This document shows, in pieces, positions 19,690 to 31,585 of a stretch of DNA of 64,000 nucleotides; the stretch's first letter is position 1; every line of letters begins with the position of its first letter. Under the pieces are notes generated by a model. The model was not told the DNA's origin. It ran no database searches and saw nothing but the letters and a program-made list of their open reading frames with translations. The stretch is from the NCBI GenBank assembly GCA_028023455.1, contig JAQFVV010000347.1:436001-500000 (forward strand). Direction: 5' to 3'. The DNA comes from Epiperipatus broadwayi (taxonomy: Eukaryota; Onychophora; Udeonychophora; Euonychophora; Peripatidae). The position numbers and the translations under genes are program-made.

Positions 19690-21990
19690 TGCACTGTGCC
19701 TTCTCCTTTATTGGAGTCATGAATCTCTCAGCACCAATGCCTAGAGAAACCTGTTAGCCACCTTACCTTACCTTCCCTTCCATTCCCCACTCTGTTTTTC
19801 TCATATTTTTTGCTATCCTACTCATTTCCACAACATAATTTTTGTCAACTCTATGGCCTTTATATCTAAACCTTCTTTTGCCAAATCCAGCATGAAAACC
19901 AAGAACCCACTTTTCATATAATCATTTTGTTTATATTTATTCTTCCACAACTTCATTATTTGTACCCTTTCTGCTTGTAGGCATTTACATTTGATTAATA
20001 GATGCTTAATGTTTTCTATGCATTATCTTACATAACTTGCAGGCTAACTTACCATATTTTTTTATTTATGTGTATATTTCCTTGTTTCTAAAAATCCTGT
20101 TCAAGCCTTAAACAGTAAACTATTTTCTTTGCTATTATCATAAATTAACTCTCACCCAATCAATATTTTGTTTACGTTTATATATATTTAAACTCTTTTT
20201 TACTCTCCATATTAGTTCTTTATCTTTCCAACTCCCTATTTTTTATTAATGCCTTTATTCTTTTATCCTATTCCTTGCCATTATAACATTCAACAATTCT
20301 CCTAACATAATCATCCCAACTTTTGTATGAGTATACTGACAGAAATTCTTTATCTAAATCTTCTGCACACCATGCTACCTTCTTCACCCATCTTGTTGCC
20401 TGTCCTTTACTCATAACCCAATTAAATACTATTTTAATTATTCTCCTATTATCCTTAAATTGCAATCTTCTAAACATTTTTATTTTGCTTTTTGCATCTC
20501 TCATATAAAAGTTTGACCAATACCATTTCTCCCTAAATTGCCTCCTTTACCATCCACACAGCTGCATCTAATGCATGTCTTCCTACTTTTCTTTGTACTT
20601 ATTCTAAATAATCTAACATCCTTTTATTAAACACATGATACATCATTACCATAAGTTAACCTACTACTGTCACTCCCTTGCATACATATTCTAGCTATAT
20701 CATATTTATTATATGAAAACACTGTTAATTTCTTTATTAGACCTTTTTTTCTTTGCTTTATTTATTAATTTTTTCTGCCATTCATACAAGCAATTTCTGT
20801 GATTACTTAAAATGATTTCCATATAGTTATACCTATTCGCCACATTTGATTTTATATCCCTCAATAAAAATTCTTTCTCTTCACTTTCTTCAGTATTAAT
20901 CATCATTACTTTTGATTTTTGTTCAATCAATAATTTAATTTCCATCTCAATGCACCCTTGTGCATTGCCTCAGTGTAACTTCCTTATCTTCCCTTCTTTC
21001 TGTGCATAAGAAGACATCATTCACAAATAAAAACCCAATAATGTATATACTCCCTTGCCACCTATTAATTGTATCTCTATCACTCTTTCTAGGCTTTCTA
21101 CTGCTCTCTTCATTTCTCTCAAAAATAACAAAAACACAATAGGTGACATAGAGCATACTTGCCTTAATCTCACTTCATTTTTAACTTTAACTGATTCTAT
21201 ATTTTCTAATTGATATGTACAATATACAATCTCTTAATAAGATTCATTAAAGCTCCATTCATTCCCAAATTTATTAAACTTACTCATAATCTATTTCTAT
21301 TTACTCTATCATATGCCTTTTCTGTATCTATAAAAAATCATATATAACTGTCTATCTGTATTCCTACTCATGTTAACAAGTTATGTAACTACAAATGAAC
21401 TATCTCCTATATTCCTATCCAAATAAAAGCATCCTTGCATTTCTCCCACTATATTATTTTCTTCCATCCACTTTGTGACTTTTTCAGTCATCATATATGC
21501 AAATCTTTATATAACACTGTTATTACCACTATCAGTTTATAATTGTTTAAATTTCTATGATTCTTACCATTCCCTTTAAATAGTAACCTTATTGTTGTAT
21601 TATTTCAGCCATCTGCACATTCTCTTTTCTGTACCATTTTATTAAAACATGATAATAGGTTTAACTTTGTCCTATGTCCTAAATTCATTACCATTTCTGA
21701 TGTCCATCAATCCAAATCTCTTGCCTTTCCACTTTTCCATTTCTTCCCTAACTCATTCAATTCATTTTCTGTTAACCTAATATTTCTATTATTATATGCT
21801 TTTATGTTTTTATTACTCTGTCTTTCACATCTAACATCTTTTCTATATCATTTACATACTTATTTAAAAATGTCTCCAATTTTTTTGCTAGAGCTACTCT
21901 CTATTTCCTCATCATTTAGCAATATTACTTTTCTCCCCCTGCATTCCTTCTTTTAATATATGACCAATTTTTTTTACTCCCATCTCTTTC
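19690..21990 (-). pseudogene. Decayed non-LTR retrotransposon (LINE), minus strand
   Basis: Read on the minus strand from 21990 down, fragments in several frames follow LINE RT order. KWKSGKARDLD is near 21740, then KMVQKRECADG and LLFKGNGKNHRNLNNYK near 21540-21620, and DTEKAYDRVNRNRLW near 21290-21330. A B-motif remnant (LSPI-like) lies near 21140, GFLFVNDVFLCTE near 21010-21050 at the place of FADD, and KSKVMMIN near 20900. The C-terminal part has LRDxKSKIKMFRR near 20470 and a C...H...C zinc-like motif (IENIKHLLIKCKCLQAERVQ) near 19975-20030. No endonuclease is seen, so it is probably 5'-truncated. It differs from the RTE and L1/Tx1-like families nearby; I do not assign a clade. Confidence 0.6.
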
Positions 21991-23819
21991 ACTTTTATTA
22001 ATATTCAGTTTACTTATATTATGTTACTTCTGTCTATTGTAAGTTTGAGTAATCAGTGATTTCCCATCTTCAACTATTGCCCTTTGCTTTTATCAATGAG
22101 AATTTGACAATCAAACAAGAAATTCTTGAATCAATATCAACTTGCTTGTTTAATTATATAAATATGCTACCCAAGCTAACAATTATACATTTTAGTAATC
22201 TGACTTTTTGGCTGACTAAAAGTACTCTTTACCCATGGTTAGAATTGTTAATACAAATACCTCTAAGTTAAACAAATCAGCAAATCAACTGATGTTCTGT
22301 TGTTTTAAGATTCCTGCCATCATCCCAAAGACAATTTTAAAAAAAAACTGGGGCTACTAAAATCACCACCTGCTAATCTAACGGAGACATCTGAAAAATT
22401 TGACATCCTACTTTTAATAAATCTTTTTAAAAATGAAGAAACAAGGTTTATTTCAAATTGCAAAGTTGAAGATTACTAAAATGTATTACGACCACATATT
22501 TTCCATCAGGAAGAAATAAATTAGTTATATCGCTGTATAAGTCTTACATTTAAAAGGAATTATTTATACTTACTGTTTTAAGTTGTTTTTAATACTGATG
22601 TGGTATGTCCTATTTTAAGAAGTGTTTAAGAAAGGAAGCCAAGGGGGTTTTTTTTTAAAACAAAAAAGAGAAAGAAAAAAGTTTGATTAGAGTTATTGGC
22701 ATATTAATGCAGTTGAAGTAAAAAAAATCGTTAAATAAAATATTTATTCTGTATTATATCTGTATGTTATATTAACTTTGTGAAGAATTTTTCTTTAATT
22801 TATGTTAACTAAATCTTATTTTTTTAGAAATTGTCAGTTTTAAAAATAAATAAATAATGATAATAATGGAAAATAAAATAGTCATTTTAAATGTAATATA
22901 TCTACACATAAATTGTCCAAATATTAAACAAGTAGAATAAATAATTATTAATAATTTATGTTAATAATTTAATTGTATCAATTCAGTTCATTTTTTTATA
23001 GCCAACCCTGCATTTGATTGCTGAGAATTTTGTATCAGTGAACTTATAATATATATATATATACACACACTTGTTTGTTCACTATCAAACAGTTTAAATA
23101 TATCTATATCCATATGGGCGGGATTTATTTCTATTTTGTTTTTATAACTTTACGATTGAACTTGGAACAAATTCATCACAGTACAATTTGTAATTTTATT
23201 AAATTGGGATTCGGACCTAGAAAATGGTTATTTCTTATAGTTACTGTTATAGAAAGGTGTAATAGTTACATATTCCATATTCAGTATATGCATACGTCTA
23301 TATTATGGAACTTATAAGTCAGATAAATATTTTATATTTATAAGTTTCTCTATATTATGATTACCCAGAAAAGTGAAAAAAAAATTTTAGTATTGAATTA
23401 TAGATTTATCTGTATAGAATTATATTTTATGCTTAGTGAAGTCCAGGTTTACTATATGGCAAATCTCCTCATTTATATGTAACTCTATTAATATTATAAT
23501 GTAATTGAAGATTAAGAATAAACTTAGCAAAGAAATTTTGGATATTTTACAAGTAATTTTTGTTTTCCTGGATATGTATGACATAAGATACATGTTAAGA
23601 GATTGGAGTAAAGTATTTGTTAAAAGAAAAGTAAGTTATATGTCATTTGATAATTATGTTTTGTAATTAAATTATTGTTTTATGATATGTTAGCCTCTTT
23701 AAATATAGTATTGTTTGGTCTACATTCATTCATCAGGAGTAATTTGTGTTCTTCATAATCTAACCAAGTATTGCAAATAGGAGCTACGTGTAGAGGTTAT
23801 CAATTATACTCTCAAATAA
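21991..23819. other. No gene recognised
   Basis: AT-rich. CATTTTAGTAATC near 22190 and its complement GATTACTAAAATG near 22471 hint at a weak inverted pair around 22060-22485. A short AT/AC run lies at 23048-23070. Small open frames here match nothing I know. Confidence 0.5.
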
Positions 23820-24748
23820 AATACACCTGAGTCTCATTTTACACGATAGATAGGTTTCTCAGAAAACATACGCAAACAAAATCGTGCAAGAATAGACATA
23901 ACTTACCTTGAAAAAGGGGGGATATGGACTGTGATTTTTCAAAAATCACGTAGAAGCAAAGCACCAATGTAAAATTACTTTAAAATTCGTACAAAAAAAA
24001 ATAAGGAAATAAAATATGGCTAATAAAAAATTTCAAATTTAAAAAAAATTGATACAAGACAAACTTTTTTTAACTATAATATTTAATTTTATTCAAAATA
24101 ATATATTTTTATGCATAATTTACAGTACAGTAATTTACATTTTTTTATACACATTTTAATTATTATCGCTATTTGCCAATAAACAGGTTCGTTTGCAAAC
24201 TGGTAAAAAATCAGATTCTTCACAAGAGGAAATACAACTAGTGCCAACTTCACATCACATTAATTTCAGGTTGCCTTAAGTAATTTTTAAATTGTTAATT
24301 ACAATTAAAAATCAGATTTTAATTTTTAATTGTCAAATTTAATTGTGCCCACTGCTATTACTCACCTTTTATAAATAAACTTGTGGACACTAAATGATTA
24401 ATAATTAGAATGTGATTTAAAATGCAAAATTAACATGCACAAGGTTTGAACAAATTTACATTATAATCTTGTAAAATTTTAATGTGTGTATACATAAAAT
24501 GTGGAAATCATGATTTTAATTTCATTATTGCATAAAATCTTACTATTATAAAGCATTGAAAATATTGAAATTACTAAGATGAAAGTCGAATTCCAATAAT
24601 GTGCTATTATTTTCAGTATGACATAAGTGTGTAAAATTTATTATTTAAAGTAATAGCGCATTATCGGAGTTTGACTTCCGAAGAAACATGAATCATGTAA
24701 CTTCAAAATCGTGTTAAAAATGTGCATAAAATGAGACCCAGGTGTATT
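23820..24748. mobile_element. 929 bp non-autonomous TIR element
   Basis: The left end AATACACCTGAGTCTCATTT at 23820 and the right end, complement of the bases up to 24748, match over 22 bases with one A/G difference. ACACGAT follows on the left, and ATCGTGTTA precedes on the right. Just inside the right end is a further hairpin (about 24581-24680: AGTCGAATTCCAATAATGTG against CATTATCGGAGTTTGACTT). No transposase. Flanks are AT-rich, so the target duplication is unclear. Confidence 0.65.
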
Positions 24749-25900
24749 AAAAATCATATATGCTATTCTATTTCATGAGATCAATGTCAGGTGGCATGTA
24801 TATATATATATATATCACTGAAACATTCGTAGTCTGACCATTATAATATTGACTTTTTAAACATTTTCGAGTCTATAATTTTGCTTTAAGATGTATCTTA
24901 TGTTTCACTGTTTGATAATCACTTTCATTGTAGAATCTTTTAAGAACATTACAGTTATGAAGTACAAAATTTTACTAGACAAAGTATAATCCAATTTTGC
25001 TTTATCTTCATTTGAATGCTTCTATGTCTATTTCCATGCAATATTTTTCTTAGAAAAGAACTCATAATATTTTCTATTTTTTCTCTGCAAACTTTAGAAG
25101 TCTGGTACTTTCTTATTTCTATTACATCCATGCACTTTCATTTTTCAACCATTTACCAATTTAGATCTGATCAAAAACATTTTGAGCATCCATATAAAAA
25201 ATTTCTACTTTTTCCTCAAATATGATTTATCTGCATTTGTCATTTTCCATTCATTTAAATAATTAATCTTGATACATCCATATGATCAACTTCAATCTCC
25301 ATACAGTTCTTCCACTTTTTTTTTTTATAATGAATCTTAATCCATTTGTATTTTCAATATATGTGTCTTTGTAGTAAAATACTTATTCTCTTTTTACATC
25401 AATTGACTCTTCACCTTTTCCTTTAAATTCACAAAGTTCAAAAAATGTCTCTTTAAATATTTAGCAATTCTTTGTCCAATTCATGTAATTTTCTTTCACT
25501 TAAAAATTCCCAGCAATTGTAAGTACTTAAATAAAAAATTATCATCAATTGGCAGCCTGAATTCTGCTCCAGATACTAATAGTTATCATGATTGGTGGCT
25601 TTACATTTCCTAAGATCCATAATTTAATGTTGTCTGTCATGATTGCAAATATCAATAAAAAATTAACATTAACATACACATGTCTTTGTCATCAAAAAAA
25701 CTCAAATGAGATTTCAGTTAAGGAACGCCAGACATTTATAATGATAGACTATGGTAATTCTTGATATAAACACAGAGATAAAAACATTATTCACTCATCC
25801 ATGTTTCTTTATTATATGAATATCAGCTGTCATGATAAGAAGTATATAGTGACTTTTAGTAAATTGCCTTCTCACTTCCTTCAAGGTGTCAAAGAAGAAT
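24749..25900. other. No gene recognised
   Basis: AT-rich sequence with a TA run at 24800-24818. A pyrimidine-leaning stretch near 25300-25520 does not translate into a family I recognise on either strand. Confidence 0.5.
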
Positions 25901-25902
25901 GA

Positions 25903-25923
25903 GTCTCTCTCTCTCTCTTTCTT

Positions 25924-25973
<50 letters not shown>
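25903..25973. repeat. (TC)n microsatellite
   Basis: A CT repeat with two small interruptions (TTTCTTTC and TCTTC), running directly into the hairpin-forming repeat that follows. Confidence 0.9.
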
Positions 25974-25975
<2 letters not shown>

Positions 25976-25990
25976 TGTGTTTGATATTAT

Positions 25991-26045
<55 letters not shown>

Positions 26046-26086
26046 GGTGTGTATATGTGCGTGTGTGTATAATATCAAACACAATA
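25974..26086. repeat. Microsatellite flanked by perfect inverted repeats
   Basis: ATTGTGTTTGATATTATACA then an AC run, an AT run, a GT run and TGTATAATATCAAACACAAT. The unique words on both sides are exact inverted copies, so the whole 113 bp can fold on itself. Confidence 0.85.
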
Positions 26087-26140
26087 ATATATAGATATAA
26101 CATTTTTATAAGAGCAGTATATACATATAATAAAAAAATT

Positions 26141-26515
26141 TGAATCCTGATTTTCAAGTTCTCTTCAGTCATCCACTCCATCTTATAAAACATGACCACA
26201 TAATGCAAAAAACATAAATGATCTCCAATATATGTACTTTGTGCTGAACCAGAACTCATCAGTTGATCCATATCAACAACATCTTCCACACACATATATA
26301 ACCAGTGCTCAGTTTATTAAGTTAGCAAATCTTCAAACTTTAATTGACAGTCTTTCATTTTCTCCACTTCCCAATTCTTTGGCCTTCCATATCATAGAAA
26401 ATCTGATGATAGCATGTTCACATCCCTTGTTTGGCTACTTTGTTGTTATACCTTTGTTGACCATAAGTCATTCTGATCTCCTCTAATTATATTTAGCTTA
26501 AGTATATATTACACT
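26141..26515 (+). mobile_element. Foldback-family copy, left arm plus tail
   Basis: It has the left-arm blocks in order: TTTTCAAGTTCTCTTCAGTC, CATCCACTCCATCTTATA, GCTGAACCAGAACTCATCAG, CAACATCTTCCACACACAT, TTGGCCTTCCATATCATAG and ATCTGATGATAGCATGTTC. It then jumps from GTCATTCTGATCTCCTC directly to the right-end tail TAATTATATTTAGCTTAAGT, so the second arm is deleted. Open frames at 26232 (+) and 25987 (-) lie in it and are not genes. Confidence 0.75.
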
Positions 26516-28180
26516 TGTAAAATTTAAAATGTAATAAAAAAATAAATGAATTATGTTATCTACTTAACTCAATATTTCTGCAATTTATTTATGATTTAAT
26601 ATTTAAAAGTTAAAACATACCATGGAATATTCATATATATATATATATATTGTAAGGATTGCTATAAGTCTCATACCTCTCCTTATCATTAAATGCATTG
26701 AACATAAATATATACATGGATGTGTTGATTTATAAAATTAATACATCTATTGTATAAACTATGAAAATTTAAAAATAAACAAATTATAACCGGTTGATTA
26801 AAGCATAATAGGAACCAAGATTTTGTTTTCTTTTTGTTATTGATAATTATATTGAACTATTTGCTATAAAAAAATATGATAAAATATTCATTTACATAAT
26901 CAAGCAGCGTTTAATAATTATAGAACTGTTGGAAGTTTTAAATTTAATAACGTTTATCATCAAAAGAAAAAAACTGACTTTAATCGTGTTTCGTTTTGGT
27001 ATATAGCTATAACGTTTCTAATGCTGGTATAAGAAAAGAATTTTATATATATATACTAACATAAAAATGATGCAGGTGTGCTAAAAAAAATCATTGTGAA
27101 GGTGAAGGCAACTCAGATGGGTTTTGAAGAAGGCGATGAACACGATCCATAGGTGTGAATTCTCACCATCACATATATATAAAATGGCAACCAGATATTA
27201 TGTGAAGTTGCATAGATCAGTGCTGAAAGTGGCCAAATCAAAGATTATCCAAACTACTTAGTCAACTTGTAGGAATTGGATAGATCGTGGAAGACACTAC
27301 CTTGGATAATGAAGCGAATAAAAGATGCTGAGAATTCTCAATCTACCATGAATTTTTCCATTTAAAGAAGATGCTCATGTTTGATCAAGAGGTTTACTAA
27401 ATCGTTCATAATTTTATGGGAATATGTAACTGTTTGTTCGTTATGGTTAACATACTGATGCTATAATTTTAAGGTTTTCTCTTCTTCACTTATGTATTTT
27501 TTTATTATTATTACTTCCACATTGGATTTTGTGAGCTGGAAGTACCAAAGAATTTAGATATATTCATTTCATGATATAAAATGTATTTTTGAAATAAATA
27601 AAAAATATAAATGTTTCTGTTAGAAAAAAAAAGACTAGACTATGATGAAATGAATATAAATGAAGGTAAGACTTATTTTTGACTCACTAACAACATAATA
27701 TTAATAACAAAAATAATTATTAATAAAACCTATATTATCCTTTATTAACAAGATACATACTAACAATTACTGATAAAATCAATTGATGGCAATTCCAGTT
27801 CTCATGATTTATAATATTCACATACAAACCCATTGATTCAATTATATTTATAGAATAATAAATTGTATATTGATATGATGATACCTTTTTTTTTAAAAAA
27901 ATAAATAAATAAATAAACAATGTCATTTGTTTACATTTGTATGAAAGATCATAAATTTTTTTTTTTTAATATGATGGCATGAAAGGTAGAGACCCATGTA
28001 TACCAGAATAACCTATAGTTAATGATATTATTATTTTATGTATTTTTTTTTGTGTTATTATTTTAATGAGATTAAGTGGAAGTGTAAGAATCATATTTAT
28101 GGTGTTTCTAAAATGTATATTTATATATTTACATATGCTATGTTAACATAAAATAAATTTGTTGATTTTAATTGATTTTA
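26516..28180. other. No gene recognised
   Basis: AT-rich with a short TA run at 26633-26651. A somewhat less AT-rich block at 27060-27420 (GGTGAAGGCAACTCAGATGG, GTGGAAGACACTACCTTGG) has stops in all frames and looks like an old repeat or pseudogene I cannot name. Confidence 0.45.
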
Positions 28181-28182
28181 CA

Positions 28183-28440
28183 TTAAGGATTATCTAAAAT
28201 TTGTTGAGAATACATCATTGAATTCACGTATCTCTTGATATTAAATACATATATGTAATATGTATCTAATGAGTGTACTATATGAACTATAACATTTAAG
28301 TCATTGCCCACATTGGCTAGATATATTCTTATAATATATACCTGAATAGAGTAAGTACTTAGATTATGACTGAGTTTAAATTCTAGGGAATCTAATGGAT
28401 TGACATGAAAATTGGGTGGATCCTGTGCATATTGCCACAT
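28183..28440 (-). CDS. Open frame next to an LTR-like block, unknown
   Basis: An 85-codon minus frame, extendable upstream to about 28500 (GPITLQPGGIFTIIQPPFMW before the start). It lies 180-250 bases downstream, on that strand, of the LTR-like block 29121-28685 and its possible primer site. The position would suit the start of a Gag. I see no Gag motif and the frame may be chance or debris. Confidence 0.2.
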   Translation of the reverse strand: MWQYAQDPPNFHVNPLDSLEFKLSHNLSTYSIQVYIIRIYLANVGNDLNVIVHIVHSLDTYYIYVFNIKRYVNSMMYSQQILDNP

Positions 28441-28684
28441 GAATGGGGGTTGAATGATAGTAAAGATTCCTCCTGGTTGTAGTGTTATTGGACCTTTCCA
28501 GTTTTTTTTTTAGTGGATGGCTGGATTATTGTTTCGGTAAATTTAATGGGATGGATTTAGGTAAATGGTTGGTTCTACTGCAAGTGTTGATGATGGATGG
28601 GGAATTTTTTGTTATTGTCTTGAATATGTGATGTATTCATGTCACTTGTGACTGATTGATCTCATTCACTGCTCCAACCCAAAT

Positions 28685-29121
28685 TGTAATGTTAGTTACT
28701 ATTTATCATAAAGCAGTTAACAGTAGTCCTGCCATGATTTTACCTCTAAGACCCCAGAGAGAGTAAGGTATAGGGTTTTTTTATATATGTATAATATTTG
28801 CCTTTAAGACTCCCAAAGATGAGCAAGGCAATATTTTATAAATAATAGCCCCTAAGACTTGGATGTAAGCAGGGCAGTGCAATAGTGTTTGCATAAACTA
28901 TAATGGGTTGTAGTAGCTTAGAGTGACTGAAATGTGAGATTATCTGAGTGTTCATGGAACATTGTATGCTTTAAGGGCAGTGAGTAGGTTCTTTTATCTA
29001 TCTCAAAATTGTGAAATGCTAATCATTCTTTTGGCTGTCAGATCTTTAGAGGAATGGATGAGTATATAACCTAAATATATAGCTTATTCTCAAAGGACTG
29101 TATATTTTTCAATCCGTTACA
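28685..29121 (-). repeat. Possible LTR, 437 bp
   Basis: On the minus strand it starts TGTAACGGATTG and ends CTAACATTACA. It is followed three bases later by TGGGTTGGAGCAGTG, which could be a primer binding site. Its TGTAAC start resembles the LTR at 2511, and it too abuts a TA microsatellite (29122). Inside, plus-strand CTCTAAGACCCC, TTTAAGACTCCC and CCCTAAGACTT recur roughly every 60-65 bases. No second copy is in the window. Confidence 0.35.

Positions 29122-29153
<32 letters not shown>
29122..29153. repeat. (TA)n(TG)n microsatellite
   Basis: A short TA run passing into a TG run, directly abutting CCGTTACA. Confidence 0.85.
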
Positions 29154-29154
<1 letters not shown>

Positions 29155-29484
29155 AGCAAGTGTTTGTATACAATTGACAATATGTATATACTATAAAAAA
29201 TTTGGTTTAACGTATTATTAAGTATAATTCCTATCAAAACTTTTCCCTTTAACTGATTTAAAGTAAATCTTGATATACTTGTGACTTATCTAATAATCAT
29301 CGAAAGGATATCGCAAACTAATTTATAGTTTATTTTTTAAAATAAAAAAAAAAACTTATGATTAAAACTAAATGTATTAAAAAGATTTAGTTTAAAATGA
29401 AACTTTTCATAATGTGAACAATTTTAATATATGATTTTTCTACAGTACAGGCTTTTTCATCCTACACTCCAATATGTAATATAT

Positions 29485-29672
29485 AGTGGGTTTAAACTCA
29501 ACCTTTCACACGACCCTTAACTATCCACGCTATTTCATACTGTTGATACACTTGATCACACACATGTCGAAAAGATAAATAATCACCAATATTTGTATTT
29601 CGTGCCGAACCAGCACTCGTCAGTTGGTCCAGATTATCATCTCCACACATATATACAATCAATGCTTTGAAA
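29485..29672 (+). mobile_element. Foldback-family copy, left-arm part
   Basis: Blocks GGGTTTAAACTCAACCTTTC, CACACATGTCGAAAAGATAA, CCGAACCAGCACTCGTCAG and TTATCATCTCCACACATATA match the 34.1 kb copy closely. It breaks off after ATACAATCAATGC. Confidence 0.7.
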
Positions 29673-30309
29673 TATAGGTTTAAATTAAAATCAAAAAATA
29701 TATTGAATAAATGAGATTCTACATAAGAAGTAGTACTTAAAAATTAAGTAAAATAAAAGTGGTTCAAAAAATGTAAAACTTTCTTTGAGCATTTATTTTT
29801 TTTAAAAGTAAATATTGTTAATAAAAATTGAATATATGATTTCATGAAAGAAATCGCTATGACTTTTGTTATTTTTTAAAATTCAGCAGTCAAATAGAGA
29901 GAACTACTACAATCAAGAGATAACATTTGATCGTGTCGTTTCAGTTTATCATTGTTTATAGCTCCTTTATTACAATTTATTCTAGCATTCCAAGATTTGA
30001 GATGCATCATGTGAGATCTTGATAATATTATATTACCATTTTAAAAGCAAAAATTTAAATAATGAGAACTGTTTTAAAGTATAAGTTCTGTTTGGGGGCT
30101 ATAACTTCTGATCAGAACCAGTGGAGAGTAATGTGAACAATGTGTGACATGAAAAGGCCCAACGCTCACCCCAGGCTGCATTATCTACATCTTTTGTGAA
30201 CATCAAAAAATAAATCAAACATTTTATCATTTGCTAAATGTAACTAAGTTGTTTTTTTTTTTTTGCCAAACTCTGTAATTTGCCGGCCATGCAATAGTTA
30301 TCACGTACA

Positions 30310-30468
30310 ATGTAATTTATTTTAGATGGGATTTGAACACAGCCTTTTAAGCTCCCTTCAGCTATCCACTCTATTTTATATAACCGATACTCATGACCAC
30401 ATACATGTAAAAAAGACAAGTGATCTGCAATATAGTATTTTGTATGTGATCCTGCGTATCAGTCTTAA
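30310..30468 (+). mobile_element. Foldback-family copy, left-arm part
   Basis: TTTGAACACAGCCTTTTAAG, CTCCCTTCAGCTATCCACTC and GACCACATACATGTAAAAAA identify the left arm. It fades out near 30465, where the minus-strand LINE's 3' end begins. A right-end piece of the same family sits just beyond that LINE's other side (33775), so the LINE may have inserted into a foldback copy. Confidence 0.6.
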
Positions 30469-30609
30469 TATTTATTTCTAAAATAACTTTATTAAAACAA
30501 ATAATATATGTTTACAAATGGTATACTTTAGGCATAATTAATAATTACCTGATAACATCATGGTAAAAAAGGACAAAACTTAATAAATGAATTCATGATA
30601 TTTTGGTCA

Positions 30610-31573
30610 TCAAGAACTTTGTCTAGAAAGCTGAAAAAGTTTCCAAGTTTCCTCATATAAAATTTTTGTAGATAAGATTCTGTCTCTGTCTTTACGTTTT
30701 TTAAGAGTTTGTAGAAAATAAGAATCAATATCTGGAAAAGGCCGAGTAAATTTTTTCTTACATCTGGCCAACCATACAGAGAATGTCAAGAAAATCATCA
30801 GTCTGATGGTTGGGATGTCTCCAGAATGCAGGCAGTTCTCAATAGAGATAATCTTGTAGAAGTCCACTTTAGAGTTCTGATAGATAAACGTTTTAATATT
30901 CCCAAGTCCAGTGCAGGAGTAGATGATGTGGTCAAATGTTTCATCTTGTCTGCAGCAGTTAGAACATAATGGATCAATCTGCAGCAGTTAGAACATAATG
31001 GATCAATCTCACTGATTTGTCTTCTACAGCTCAGGAACCAGTTTGTAGACATAGCATGAAGATTGACTTTAACCAGGTAGTCCAAAAACTTTGGCTCCAA
31101 TGCCCAAAATTTAAAAAGGACTACAAGTTTGTGATTGGATAAGCCAAGTTTCGGTCTAATAATGATAACCTGAGAGTTGATTAGTTGATATGCTTGCCAA
31201 AGTGTAACTTTAGCATGAAAGGTATTTTCTGAGATATTGTTAAAGTTGTGAATGCCATGTCAAGCCCGCAACTATCAGTAGGTGGAGGCCAATCTGTAGG
31301 TTGAACAATGTCAGCTATCTGCATATAGACATATTTCTAAATTAAATTGTAAATAAGTGTATGGGATTTCTGGAAATACATTGTAGGAATTAAGTGAAAT
31401 GACATGCCATTTGATTTGTGTTGCTGTTGCATGTTGGCAATGCTGATGGAAACCACATGGCCTTTCCAGAATAGCTTCGCACATAATGAATTGATCTTCT
31501 TTACAAAGGATTTAGTGACTGTAATTATCAGCAGATAATATAAAATTTTGGACATTACTTTCAGATTAAGCAA
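30610..31573 (-). pseudogene. L1/Tx1-like LINE, C-terminal region
   Basis: Read from 31573 down: a post-RT segment with KINSLCAKLFWKG (the LFWKG-type box common in L1-like RTs), then near 31090 EPKFLDYLVKVNLHAMSTN. A zinc-type cluster follows (CSNCCR, then on the other frame DETFDH and CTGLGN) near 30900-30960. A final helix region FSVWLARCKKKFTRPFPD lies near 30740-30800, with the end at 30610. A 29 bp tandem duplication (30950-30978 and 30979-31007) shifts the frame inside the zinc region. Shared with the copies at 46.6-47.3 kb and 43.7-44.2 kb. The 3' untranslated part runs to about 30470. Confidence 0.62.
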
Positions 31574-31585
31574 GGCAACCTTTGC

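Noticed and set aside
25881-26295. Frames rich in RERE, YIYIY and CVCVC
   Set aside because: Translations of TC, AT and GT microsatellites and of a foldback copy.
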